Positions 51,643-59,522 of a stretch of DNA of 64,000 bases are shown here, piece by piece (the stretch's first letter is position 1; the number at the start of each line of letters is the position of its first letter). Source of the DNA: Micromonospora profundi. Its GTDB lineage: Bacteria > Actinomycetota > Actinomycetes > Mycobacteriales > Micromonosporaceae. Where the stretch lies: assembly GCF_011927785.1 (NCBI RefSeq), contig NZ_JAATJK010000001.1, positions 1,302,001 through 1,366,000 on the forward strand. Direction: 5' to 3'. Both the position numbers and the translations under genes were made by a program. The notes under the pieces were generated by a model. That model saw only the letters and a list, made by a program, of their open reading frames with translations, was not told where the DNA came from and ran no database searches.

Positions 51643-54552
51643 ATGAGACAACTGGCACGACGCCGCCGAGTGGCGATCCTCGCCGCCGCCGCGCTCGCCG
51701 TCGGCGGGGTGACCCTGCCGGCCGGCGCTGCGCAGGCCGCACCGGCCTGCGACGTGGTCTACGCGACCAACGACTGGAACACCGGCTTCACCGCCAACGT
51801 CACCATCAAGAACCTGGGCGACCCGGTCAGCAACTGGACGCTCAAGTGGACCTTCCCGAACAGTGGCCAGCGGGTCACCCAGGGGTGGTCGGCGAGGTTC
51901 AGCCAGTCCGGCAGCGAGGTCACCGCGACGAACGAGTCGTACAACGGCAATCTCGGCACCGGGGCCTCCACCACCATCGGATTCAACGGCTCCCACACGG
52001 GCAGCAACCCGAAGCCGACCTCGTTCACCCTCAACGGCACCCCGTGCAACGGCACCCCGGCCAACCAGCCGCCGACGGTCTCCCTCGACCTGCCGGCCGG
52101 GCCGTTCACCGCGCCGGCCGACGTGCCGCTGACCGCCACCGCGAGCGACCCGGACGGCACGATCAGCAAGGTCGAGTTCTACCGCAACGGCCTGCTGATC
52201 AACACCGACACCACCGCGCCGTACGCGTACACGCAGGAGGACCTGCCGGCCGGCAGCTACACCGTCCAGGCCAAGGCGTACGACAACGCCAACGGCATCG
52301 GTGTCGCCGAGAAGGCGTTCACCGTCGGCGCCGCCACCGGCCCGACGCTTGTCGCCACCCCGTCCGCGGTGAGCGTCAACGAGGGCGGCAGCAGCACCTT
52401 CAACCTCAAGCTCAGCGCCGCGCCGACGGCGAACGTGCCGGTCACTCTCACCCGCACGGGCGACACCGACATCACTGTCACGCCGGCCACCGTCACGCTG
52501 ACGCCGGCCAACTGGAACACCGGGGTCACCATCACGGTCGCCGCGGCGGAGGACACCGACACCGTCGGCGGTAGCGCCACCATCACCGCCGCCGCCGCCA
52601 CCGGCATCGCCTCGCTGGCGGTCGCCGCCACCGAGATCGACAACGACACACCGGGCGGCGACAACGCCTACATCAAGAAGTTCCTCGAGCAGTACGGCAA
52701 GATCAAGAACTCGGGCTACTTCAGCCCCGAGGGCGTGCCGTACCACTCGGTGGAGACGCTGATCGTCGAGGCGCCCGACCACGGGCACGAGACCACCTCG
52801 GAGGCGTTCAGCTTCTGGCTCTGGCTTGAGGCCTACTACGGCCAGGTCACCCAGAACTGGGCACCGTTCAACAACGCCTGGACGGTGATGGAGAAGTACA
52901 TCATCCCCTCGCACGCCGACCAGCCGACCGCGGGCTCCGCGGGCACCCCGCAGTACGCCGCGGAATACAACCTGCCCAGCCAGTACCCCTCGGCGTTGAA
53001 CCCGAACGTCGCCGTCGGACAGGACCCGCTGCGCTCGGAGCTGCAGTCCACCTACGGCACCGGCGACATCTACGGCATGCACTGGCTGCTGGACGTCGAC
53101 AACACCTACGGCTTCGGCCACTGCGGCGACGGCACCACCAAGCCGGCCTACATCAACACCTTCCAGCGGGGCACCCAGGAGTCGGTGTGGGAGACCATCC
53201 CGCAGCCGTCCTGCGACACCTTCAAGCACGGCGGCCAGTACGGCTACCTCGACCTGTTCGTCAAGGACAGCGGCGCTCCCGCCAAGCAGTGGAAGTACAC
53301 GAACGCCCCGGACGCCGACGCCCGCGCAGTGCAGGCCGCGTACTGGGCGCTGACCTGGTCCAAGGCGCAGGGTAAGCAGGCCGACGTCGCGGCCACCGTG
53401 GCCAAGGCCGCCAAGATGGGCGACTACCTGCGGTACGCGATGTTCGACAAGTACTTCAAGAAGATCGGCAACTGCGTCGGTGCCAGCACCTGCCCCGCGG
53501 GCAGCGGCAAGGACTCGGCGCACTACCTGCTCTCCTGGTACTACGCCTGGGGTGGCGCGTACGACGCCAGCCAGAACTGGTCCTGGCGGATCGGCTCCAG
53601 CCACAACCACTTCGGCTACCAGAACCCGTTCGCGGCCTGGGCGCTGACCAACACCCCGGAGCTCAAGCCGCAGTCGTCGACGGCTGTCGCCGACTGGACC
53701 AAGAGCTTCGAGCGGCAGCTGGAGTTCTACACCTGGCTCCAGTCCGCCGAGGGCGGCATCGCCGGTGGCGCCACCAACAGCTGGGACGGTAGCTACGCCC
53801 AGCCGCCGGCCGGCACCAGCACCTTCTACGGCATGTTCTACGACGTCGACCCGGTCTACAACGACCCGCCGTCCAACCAGTGGTTCGGCATGCAGGCCTG
53901 GTCGATGCAGCGGATCGCCGAGCTGTACCTCCAGACCGGCAACGCGAAGGCCAAGGCCCTGCTGGACAAGTGGGTGCCCTGGGCGATCGCCAACACCACT
54001 GTCGGCACCAACTGGTCGATCCCGTCGGACATGAAGTGGACCGGCCAGCCGACCACCTGGAACCCGAGCAACCCACAGCCCAACACCAACCTGCACGTCG
54101 AGGTCACCGTCAAGGGCCAGGACGTCGGCGTCGCCGCCGCCTACGCCCGGACCCTCATCGCGTACGCGGCCAAGTCCGGCAACGTGGCGGCCAAGGACAC
54201 CGCCAAGGGGCTGCTCGACGCCCTCTCCGCAGCCGCTGACGCCAAGGGTGTCTCCACCACCGAGAAGCGTGGCGACTACCGGCGCTTCGACGACACCTAC
54301 GACGCGTCCAGCGGGCAGGGCCTCTACGTCCCGCCGGGCTGGACCGGGAAGATGCCAAACGGCGACGCCATCGCCGCCGGCAAGAGCTTCATCGACATCC
54401 GGTCCTTCTACAAGAACGACCCGGACTGGCCCAAGGTCCAGGCGTACCTGGACGGCGGTCCGGAGCCCAGCTTCAACTACCACCGTTTCTGGGCGCAGGC
54501 CGACGTGGCCATGGCGTACGCCGACTACGGGACGCTGTTCCCGAACGGCTGA
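51643..54552 (+). CDS. Secreted GH48 cellobiohydrolase with N-terminal CBM2
   Basis: This 969-residue exported exocellulase has a signal peptide at 1-33 (MRQLARRRR, hydrophobic core, AQA-AP). A CBM2 cellulose-binding module spans about 36-135, with flanking Cys36/Cys135 and exposed Trp residues (NDWNTGF, VSNWTLKW, QGWSARF). An Ig-like module lies at about 145-233, a Calx-beta-like module at about 234-330 and GH48 at about 335-969. The catalytic acid is Glu387 in TTSEAFSFWLWLEAYYG. GH48 enzymes release cellobiose from reducing ends and are key to crystalline cellulose breakdown. ATG 51643 is preceded by GAGGAG at a longish 12-base spacing. Confidence 0.95.
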   Translation: MRQLARRRRVAILAAAALAVGGVTLPAGAAQAAPACDVVYATNDWNTGFTANVTIKNLGDPVSNWTLKWTFPNSGQRVTQGWSARFSQSGSEVTATNESYNGNLGTGASTTIGFNGSHTGSNPKPTSFTLNGTPCNGTPANQPPTVSLDLPAGPFTAPADVPLTATASDPDGTISKVEFYRNGLLINTDTTAPYAYTQEDLPAGSYTVQAKAYDNANGIGVAEKAFTVGAATGPTLVATPSAVSVNEGGSSTFNLKLSAAPTANVPVTLTRTGDTDITVTPATVTLTPANWNTGVTITVAAAEDTDTVGGSATITAAAATGIASLAVAATEIDNDTPGGDNAYIKKFLEQYGKIKNSGYFSPEGVPYHSVETLIVEAPDHGHETTSEAFSFWLWLEAYYGQVTQNWAPFNNAWTVMEKYIIPSHADQPTAGSAGTPQYAAEYNLPSQYPSALNPNVAVGQDPLRSELQSTYGTGDIYGMHWLLDVDNTYGFGHCGDGTTKPAYINTFQRGTQESVWETIPQPSCDTFKHGGQYGYLDLFVKDSGAPAKQWKYTNAPDADARAVQAAYWALTWSKAQGKQADVAATVAKAAKMGDYLRYAMFDKYFKKIGNCVGASTCPAGSGKDSAHYLLSWYYAWGGAYDASQNWSWRIGSSHNHFGYQNPFAAWALTNTPELKPQSSTAVADWTKSFERQLEFYTWLQSAEGGIAGGATNSWDGSYAQPPAGTSTFYGMFYDVDPVYNDPPSNQWFGMQAWSMQRIAELYLQTGNAKAKALLDKWVPWAIANTTVGTNWSIPSDMKWTGQPTTWNPSNPQPNTNLHVEVTVKGQDVGVAAAYARTLIAYAAKSGNVAAKDTAKGLLDALSAAADAKGVSTTEKRGDYRRFDDTYDASSGQGLYVPPGWTGKMPNGDAIAAGKSFIDIRSFYKNDPDWPKVQAYLDGGPEPSFNYHRFWAQADVAMAYADYGTLFPNG

Positions 54553-54558
54553 CAACGA

Positions 54559-54594
54559 CCCGGGGTGGGCGAGCGTGCCCCCGCCCACCTCGGG
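54559..54594 (+). terminator. GH48 terminator hairpin
   Basis: 54559-54571 pairs with 54582-54594 (13 bp including one G-U pair; core GGTGGGCG/CGCCCACC) across a 10-base loop. It begins seven bases after the GH48 stop. Confidence 0.75.
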
Positions 54595-54803
54595 GTTCGG
54601 CCGGGTTCGGGGGAACTGAGGGACCCGGCCGGCGGAACGGCCTGACACCCACGGTCAGGCCGGGGTGGGCCGGTCATCCGGCCAACGCAGCGGGTCGACC
54701 GGCCCACCCCACCGCCCGGAGTGGAGACAGTCGCGAAAAAGCCCAGAAATTCGGGCTCTCGTGGGATCACGCCGACGAGTACGACGGAGTAACGTACCTG
54801 ATC

Positions 54804-54840
54804 GGAGAGGCCGCTCCCCCCGTGGCGGCCTCTCCACTTT
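54804..54840 (+). terminator. Intrinsic terminator with U-run, no gene directly upstream
   Basis: GGAGAGGCCGC (54804-54814) pairs exactly with 54825-54835 across the loop TCCCCCCGTG, followed by ACTTTTCT. It has the best U-run in the window. The U-run is on the plus strand, although the hairpin also lies downstream of the minus-strand DUF3159 gene. Confidence 0.75.
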
Positions 54841-54872
54841 TCTGCCCGATGAGCGCTGCCGCCCGCCGACTT

Positions 54873-55661
54873 TCAGCCCGGCCCCGGCGCTTGCCCTGGC
54901 TCCGGTTCGTGCGCAGGGGTGCCGCTCGGCGCGTCGGGTGCCTCGGTGGCGGCGTCGGGCGGGACCGGATGCCGCAGACCGGGGTGCCCGGCCGGCAAGG
55001 ACCGACGCAGCACCACCCAGCTCACCGCCAGCGCCGCCGCCACCAGCGGCCAGGTCAACGCGACGCGGGCCACCACGAGCGCGAGCACCTGCCCGCCCAG
55101 GTACAGCGGAACGAACACCGCCACCCGCAGCACATAGGTGGCCGTCCACACCCAACTGGCGCGGCCGTACCCGCGCAGCAGCGCCGGGTCGCGCCGCCAC
55201 CGGCCACGCTGACCCAGCGCCGTGCCGACCACCACCCCGAGCAGCGGCCAGCGCACCACGATGCTCACCGCCCAGGCCAGCGCGCTCGCCGCGTTCGACA
55301 GCAACTGGATCAGAAAGAAGTTCTCGGCCCGGCCGGTCCGGACCGCGACGAGCGCCGCGACGCAGACCGCGAGCAGGCCGATCAGCACCGAACGTGGCCG
55401 GTCACCCCGCCGCAGCCGTACGCCCGCCACCGCCGCGCCGACGACAAGCGCCGCGCCGACCCCTGCCCACAGCGACTCGCCGCCGATCAGCCAGCCCGCC
55501 GCGAACGCCACCGGAGGAAGCGTGGCGTCGATGGCCCCGCGCCGGCCGCCCAGCAGGTCCGCCAACGACTCGCCGCGCACCTGCCCACCGGGCTCCGCCG
55601 CCTCCCGCCGCTCGGAGGCGGGCCTGACCTGGCCGGACTTCCGCTCCGGTGTGCCGTCCAC
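54873..55661 (-). CDS. DUF3159 membrane protein
   Basis: This 262-residue protein has a soluble N-terminus (about 1-45) and about six hydrophobic segments (ATLPPVAFAAGWLIGG, LWAGVGAALVVGAAVAGVRL, VLIGLLAVCVAALVAV and others). The block ENFFLIQLLSNAASALAWAVSIVVRWPLLG is typical of DUF3159. Its role is unknown. GTG 55661 follows GGAGGAGG, preferred over an ATG five codons upstream. The Pro/Glu-rich C-terminal tail is low in complexity. Confidence 0.87.
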   Translation of the reverse strand: MDGTPERKSGQVRPASERREAAEPGGQVRGESLADLLGGRRGAIDATLPPVAFAAGWLIGGESLWAGVGAALVVGAAVAGVRLRRGDRPRSVLIGLLAVCVAALVAVRTGRAENFFLIQLLSNAASALAWAVSIVVRWPLLGVVVGTALGQRGRWRRDPALLRGYGRASWVWTATYVLRVAVFVPLYLGGQVLALVVARVALTWPLVAAALAVSWVVLRRSLPAGHPGLRHPVPPDAATEAPDAPSGTPAHEPEPGQAPGPG

Positions 55662-55750
55662 AGCAACCTCCTCCACCCTGGTTCAACCTAACCGTCGACA
55701 GGCGGTGGGCCACCAACCGGCCGGTCCGCGACGGCCGCTACGGTGTGCGG

Positions 55751-56632
55751 ATGCGCGCGACGGCAAGGGGTTGGACCGCGGTCTGGTTGGTCGTACTGGC
55801 CCTCGTTCAGGCGGCCGCCTTCCTCGCCGTCTGGCGGGTGGCCGTACACACCGGGATCGGCCAGTGGGTCGACACGGTCGCCCTTACCGGCAACCAGATC
55901 GGTCAGGATCGCATCGACGGTCCGGTGGACCGGCTCCTCAACGCGATGTCGGTGGTGTCCCTGCTGGCCGCCACCGCGATGATCGGCTTCATCGCGCTCA
56001 TCCGGGGCCGCATCGCCCTTGCCGTCACCGCCACCCTGCTCATCGCCGGCGCGAACGTCACCACCCAACTGCTCAAGTACGGGCTGGCCCGCCCGGACTA
56101 CGGCATCGACCCGGAGCGCGCCGGGGTCGGCAACAGCCTCCCCAGTGGGCACACCGCAGTGGCCGCCTCGGTGGCCCTCGCGCTGATGCTCGTCCTGCCC
56201 CGCAAGGTACGGGCCGCAGGCGCGTTCATCGGCGCGACCTACGCCGCTGCCGCCGGGGTCGCCACCCTCTCGGCCGGCTGGCACCGACCCAGCGACGCCG
56301 TCGCCGCGTACCTGGTGGTGGGCGTCTGGGCGGCGCTGGCCGGGCTGGTGCTGCTGGTCACCCAGCGGGAACAGGCCGAGGTCGCCCCCGGCGACGCGCA
56401 CCGGGTCGCCAGCGCGGTGCTCGGCGTGGCCGGCGTGCTGGCCCTGATCGTCTGCGGGCTCGCCCTGGCGTGGCTGGTGGGCCTGCGCGACACCTGGCCG
56501 ACCGAGCTGAGCCGTCGGCCCCTCTTCGTCGCGTACGCGGGCAGCGCCGCCGGCATCGCCGGCACGATGGCGGTGGTCATGGCGTTGGTGCTCACCGTCG
56601 TGCACCGGCTGGTGCCCCGCGTCAAGGGCTGA
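55751..56632 (+). CDS. PAP2-family membrane phosphatase
   Basis: This 293-residue membrane protein has the three PAP2 motifs: KYGLARP (C1, near 118), LPSGHTA (C2, near 138) and GWHRPSDAVAA (C3, near 184). They line an extracytoplasmic active site. About eight hydrophobic segments are visible, two after the catalytic block. It probably dephosphorylates lipid phosphates (phosphatidic acid or undecaprenyl-PP). ATG 55751 has no ribosome-binding site, but TACGGT lies upstream, suggesting a leaderless transcript. It is divergent from DUF3159, about 90 bp apart. Confidence 0.9.
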   Translation: MRATARGWTAVWLVVLALVQAAAFLAVWRVAVHTGIGQWVDTVALTGNQIGQDRIDGPVDRLLNAMSVVSLLAATAMIGFIALIRGRIALAVTATLLIAGANVTTQLLKYGLARPDYGIDPERAGVGNSLPSGHTAVAASVALALMLVLPRKVRAAGAFIGATYAAAAGVATLSAGWHRPSDAVAAYLVVGVWAALAGLVLLVTQREQAEVAPGDAHRVASAVLGVAGVLALIVCGLALAWLVGLRDTWPTELSRRPLFVAYAGSAAGIAGTMAVVMALVLTVVHRLVPRVKG

Positions 56633-56670
56633 GCTGGCCGGGGGAGTCAGCTCGCCAACCCGGGCGCGGG

Positions 56671-57534
56671 TCAGCTCGCCTGTCGAGGGGCGGGCACGTG
56701 CGGCGCGACGCTGCGCAGGTGCGTCAACACCACCGGGTCGATGCGCCCCGGCACCAGCCGCTCCTCCAGGTTTTCCAGAGCGGCCCAGGAGAACAACGCC
56801 TCCTCCGGGCCGTCGGCGGCAACCTGATGACCCAGCGCGGCGAGCAGCGCCGCCACCTCGTCGGCGACCGCGCCGCTCAGGTCGAGCAGGGTCGCCGGGT
56901 CGGGCCGGCTGAACAGCAGTCTGTGTACGGCGAGCAGCCTCTCCAGCTCCGCCACCGGGTCCGGGTGGTCGTCCACCCGCAGGTCGACAAGCACGTCGCT
57001 GGTGCCGGCGTACCCACCGCCGCGCTCGACCACGAGCAGGCCGGCGCTCTGCCGGCCGCGCCGATCGCCGCCGGCCTCGTCACCGGCGCGCAGCGCGGCC
57101 ACGAGCCGCTCGGCGAACGGCAGCGCCGACCCGGCGAGCCACGCATCGGCCAGCGCGTCGACGACCTCCGGGCCGGCGAGGATGTTGCCCTGCGCGGCCC
57201 AGCCATCGCCGACTCGGCCCCCGGCCCACGGATGACAGGCCGGGCCCGTCCAGGTCGCGCCCGGACCGGTGGCCCCCACCACACCGAGCTGGCGGTGCGC
57301 GCGGTCGCCGTCGGCGGCGACCAGACCGGCCACCACATCGGCGGCGGCAATCCCGGTACGCAGCAGGGCCAACCCCTGCGGCCGGTAGGCGAGATTGACG
57401 TGTGCCTGGGTGGCAAGCGCGCCGATCTCGGCCTCCGCGGCCGGTACGAGCGCCCCGGCCGCCAGGAACTTGCTGGCCACGACCACGCCGTGCAGGCGGC
57501 CGTCGGCGGAGCGGGCGACGAGGGAGAAGGTCAC
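56671..57534 (-). CDS. DUF1028 Ntn-hydrolase-like protein
   Basis: This 287-residue cytoplasmic protein starts MTFSLVARSADGRLHGVVVASKF. It contains GALATQAHVNLAYRPQGL and GWAAQGNILAG, all typical of DUF1028, which shares the Ntn-hydrolase fold. The family often sits with peptidases or in small-molecule pathways, but its substrate is undefined. A C-terminal extension carries a Leu-rich segment and LFSWAALENLEERL. The ATG is at 57534. It is convergent with the PAP2 gene and divergent from the F420-type oxidoreductase. Confidence 0.87.
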   Translation of the reverse strand: MTFSLVARSADGRLHGVVVASKFLAAGALVPAAEAEIGALATQAHVNLAYRPQGLALLRTGIAAADVVAGLVAADGDRAHRQLGVVGATGPGATWTGPACHPWAGGRVGDGWAAQGNILAGPEVVDALADAWLAGSALPFAERLVAALRAGDEAGGDRRGRQSAGLLVVERGGGYAGTSDVLVDLRVDDHPDPVAELERLLAVHRLLFSRPDPATLLDLSGAVADEVAALLAALGHQVAADGPEEALFSWAALENLEERLVPGRIDPVVLTHLRSVAPHVPAPRQAS

Positions 57535-57687
57535 CAGCCGAGATTAGCCTGCGCGGCGGACAGCACATCGGCCCGCGCAGATGCCGCGAACAGGGCGCTC
57601 GACGCGACCGCCGCGCAGGCGGAACCGGCGATTCTGCCCAGGACGGGGATCTTGCTCGCGCACCCCGTCAGCGGGCACGATCGATCG

Positions 57688-58689
57688 GTGACGAATCGAT
57701 GGGGCATGACAGTGCCGTTGAACGGAGTCCCGCTGGCCGACCACGCGGCCGTCTACGCGACGCTCGACCACGCCGGATTCACGGACGTCTGGTCTTCCGA
57801 GGTCGCCGGGGCCGACGCGTTCACCCCGCTGGCGCTCGCGGCGGCCTGGCAGCCCCGCCTGCGGCTGGGCACCGCGATCACCCCCGTCTTCACCCGGGGG
57901 CCCGGGCTGCTCGCGATGAGCGCCTCGGCGCTCGCCGAGGCCGCACCGGGCCGGTTCTCGCTCGGCATCGGCGCGTCCTCGCCGGTGCTCGTGCGGGACT
58001 GGAACGCGGTGCGGTTCGACGAGCCGTTCCGGCGTACGCGCGACGTCCTGCGTTTCCTGCGCGCCGCGTTGCGCGGGGAGACCGTCGACGAGGTCTACGA
58101 CACCTTCACCGTGCGCCGGTTCACACTCGAACGGCCGCCGGCCGTGCCGCCGCCCATCGTGCTCGCCGCGCTGCGCCCCGGAATGCTCCGGCTGGCCGGC
58201 GCCGAGGCCGACGGAGTCATCCTCAACTGGCTCAGCGCCGACGACGTGCCCCGCACCCTCGCCGAACTGGGCGAACGCCGACCCGGCTTCGAAATCGCCG
58301 CCCGCATCTTCGTCTGCCCCACCGAGGACGCCACCTACGCCCGTACGCTCGGCCGGCGGCTGATCACCAGCTACCTCACAGTCCCCGCGTACGCCGAGTT
58401 CCACCGCTGGCTCGGCCGCGACAAGGTGTTGGCGCCGATGTGGGACGCGTGGGCCGCCGGTGACCGGCGCGGGGCCAGCGCGGCGGTGCCCGACGAGGTG
58501 GTCGACGCGCTGGTGCTGCACGGCTCACCGGAGCACTGCCGCGCCCAGGTGCGCCGCTACGCCGACGCCGGAGTGGCCGTACCCATCATCGCCCTGCTGC
58601 CCACGCCCGAGGTGACCGCCGGGGGCGCCGCCGCGTTGACCACCCTCATCGCCCAACTGGGCACCGAGCCCTCGGGAGCGTCCGCGTGA
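57688..58689 (+). CDS. LLM-class (F420-dependent) oxidoreductase
   Basis: This 333-residue TIM-barrel flavin/F420 oxidoreductase of the luciferase-like family has WGMTVPLNGVPLADHAAVYATLDHAGFTDVW at the N-terminus and LRLGTAITPVFTRGPGLLAMSASALAEAAPGRFSLGIGAS in the middle. The latter holds the usual cofactor-binding residues of F420-dependent members. ILNWLSADDVP and a C-terminal LHGSPEHCRAQVRRYADAG complete the fold. The substrate is unknown. GTG 57688 is chosen without a ribosome-binding site; ATG 57706 is an alternative. Its stop overlaps the SDR start (GTGA), so the two probably act in one pathway. Confidence 0.9.
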   Translation: MTNRWGMTVPLNGVPLADHAAVYATLDHAGFTDVWSSEVAGADAFTPLALAAAWQPRLRLGTAITPVFTRGPGLLAMSASALAEAAPGRFSLGIGASSPVLVRDWNAVRFDEPFRRTRDVLRFLRAALRGETVDEVYDTFTVRRFTLERPPAVPPPIVLAALRPGMLRLAGAEADGVILNWLSADDVPRTLAELGERRPGFEIAARIFVCPTEDATYARTLGRRLITSYLTVPAYAEFHRWLGRDKVLAPMWDAWAAGDRRGASAAVPDEVVDALVLHGSPEHCRAQVRRYADAGVAVPIIALLPTPEVTAGGAAALTTLIAQLGTEPSGASA

Positions 58690-59477
58690 ACCTCACCGAC
58701 CGGATCGTGGTCGTCACCGGCGGTGCCGGCGGCATCGGTGCCGCGTTGTCCCGCCGGTTCGCCGCCGAGGGTGCCGCCGCCGTGGTCGTCGCCGACCTGG
58801 ACGCCGACGCCGCCCGGGCGGTCGCCGAGAGCATCGGCCCGGTCGCCCACGCCACCGGCCTCGACGTCACCGACGAGGAGCAGGTCCGCGCGATCGTCGA
58901 CGACACCGAACGACGCTTCGGCCGCATCGACCTGTTCTGCGCCAACGCGGGCGTGACCACCGGCGGGGGAGTGGAGGTCGACGACGCCGGCTGGGACCGG
59001 GCGTGGCGGGTAAACGTCCTCGCTCACGTCTACTCGGCACGCGCGGTGCTGCCCGGGATGCTCTCCCGGGGCGGCGGGCACCTGCTGCACACCTGCTCGG
59101 CGGCGGGAGTGCTGACCGCAGTCGGCGACGCCGCGTACACCGCGACGAAGCACGCGTCGGTGGGCTTCGCCGAGTGGCTGTCCATCACCTACCGGGATCG
59201 GGGCATCCGGGTCAGCGCGCTCTGCCCGCAGGGCGTCGACACCCCGATGCTCGCCGACGGCATCCGCGAGGGCCACCTGGGCGCCCGCGTGATCGAGGCG
59301 TCCGGCGCGGTCCTCACCCCCGACCAGGTCGCCGACGCCGCCATCGCCGGGCTCGCCGAGGAGCGCTTCCTGATCCTGCCGCACCCGGAGGTCGCCGACT
59401 ACGCGCGCCGCCGCGCCGAGGACCCGGACGGCTGGCAGGCCGGGCTCCGCAAGCTCGTCCGCCGCCTGACCGCCTGA
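58686..59477 (+). CDS. Short-chain dehydrogenase/reductase coupled to F420-type oxidoreductase
   Basis: This 263-residue classical SDR has the cofactor loop TGGAGGIG near residue 11 and ANAG near 86. The catalytic Ser lies in HTCSAAG (near 139) and the Tyr/Lys in YTATKHA (near 152). The acidic residue after the loop (ADLD) favours NAD(H). GTG 58686 overlaps the stop of the oxidoreductase gene, so the two are translationally coupled. The pair suggests successive redox steps on one small molecule, not identified here. Confidence 0.92.
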   Translation: MNLTDRIVVVTGGAGGIGAALSRRFAAEGAAAVVVADLDADAARAVAESIGPVAHATGLDVTDEEQVRAIVDDTERRFGRIDLFCANAGVTTGGGVEVDDAGWDRAWRVNVLAHVYSARAVLPGMLSRGGGHLLHTCSAAGVLTAVGDAAYTATKHASVGFAEWLSITYRDRGIRVSALCPQGVDTPMLADGIREGHLGARVIEASGAVLTPDQVADAAIAGLAEERFLILPHPEVADYARRRAEDPDGWQAGLRKLVRRLTA

Positions 59478-59522
59478 CCTGGCCTGGCGTATCGTGCCGG
59501 ATTCGTGGGCGGCGACGGCCGG

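Larger units (their letters stand above)
54553..54872. other. 320-bp region between GH48 and DUF3159 genes, with two hairpins
   Basis: This region between convergent genes holds the GH48 terminator (54559-54594) and, about 210 bp on, a second hairpin with a U-run (54804-54840). A small AGCCC/GGGCT stem lies near 54750. The roughly 200 bp between the terminators has no open frame with a ribosome-binding site, but it could hold a small RNA. Confidence 0.5.

Noticed and set aside
54804..54840. 6C small RNA candidate because of the six-C loop
   Set aside because: The 6C RNA needs two hairpins with C-rich loops; only one is present here.
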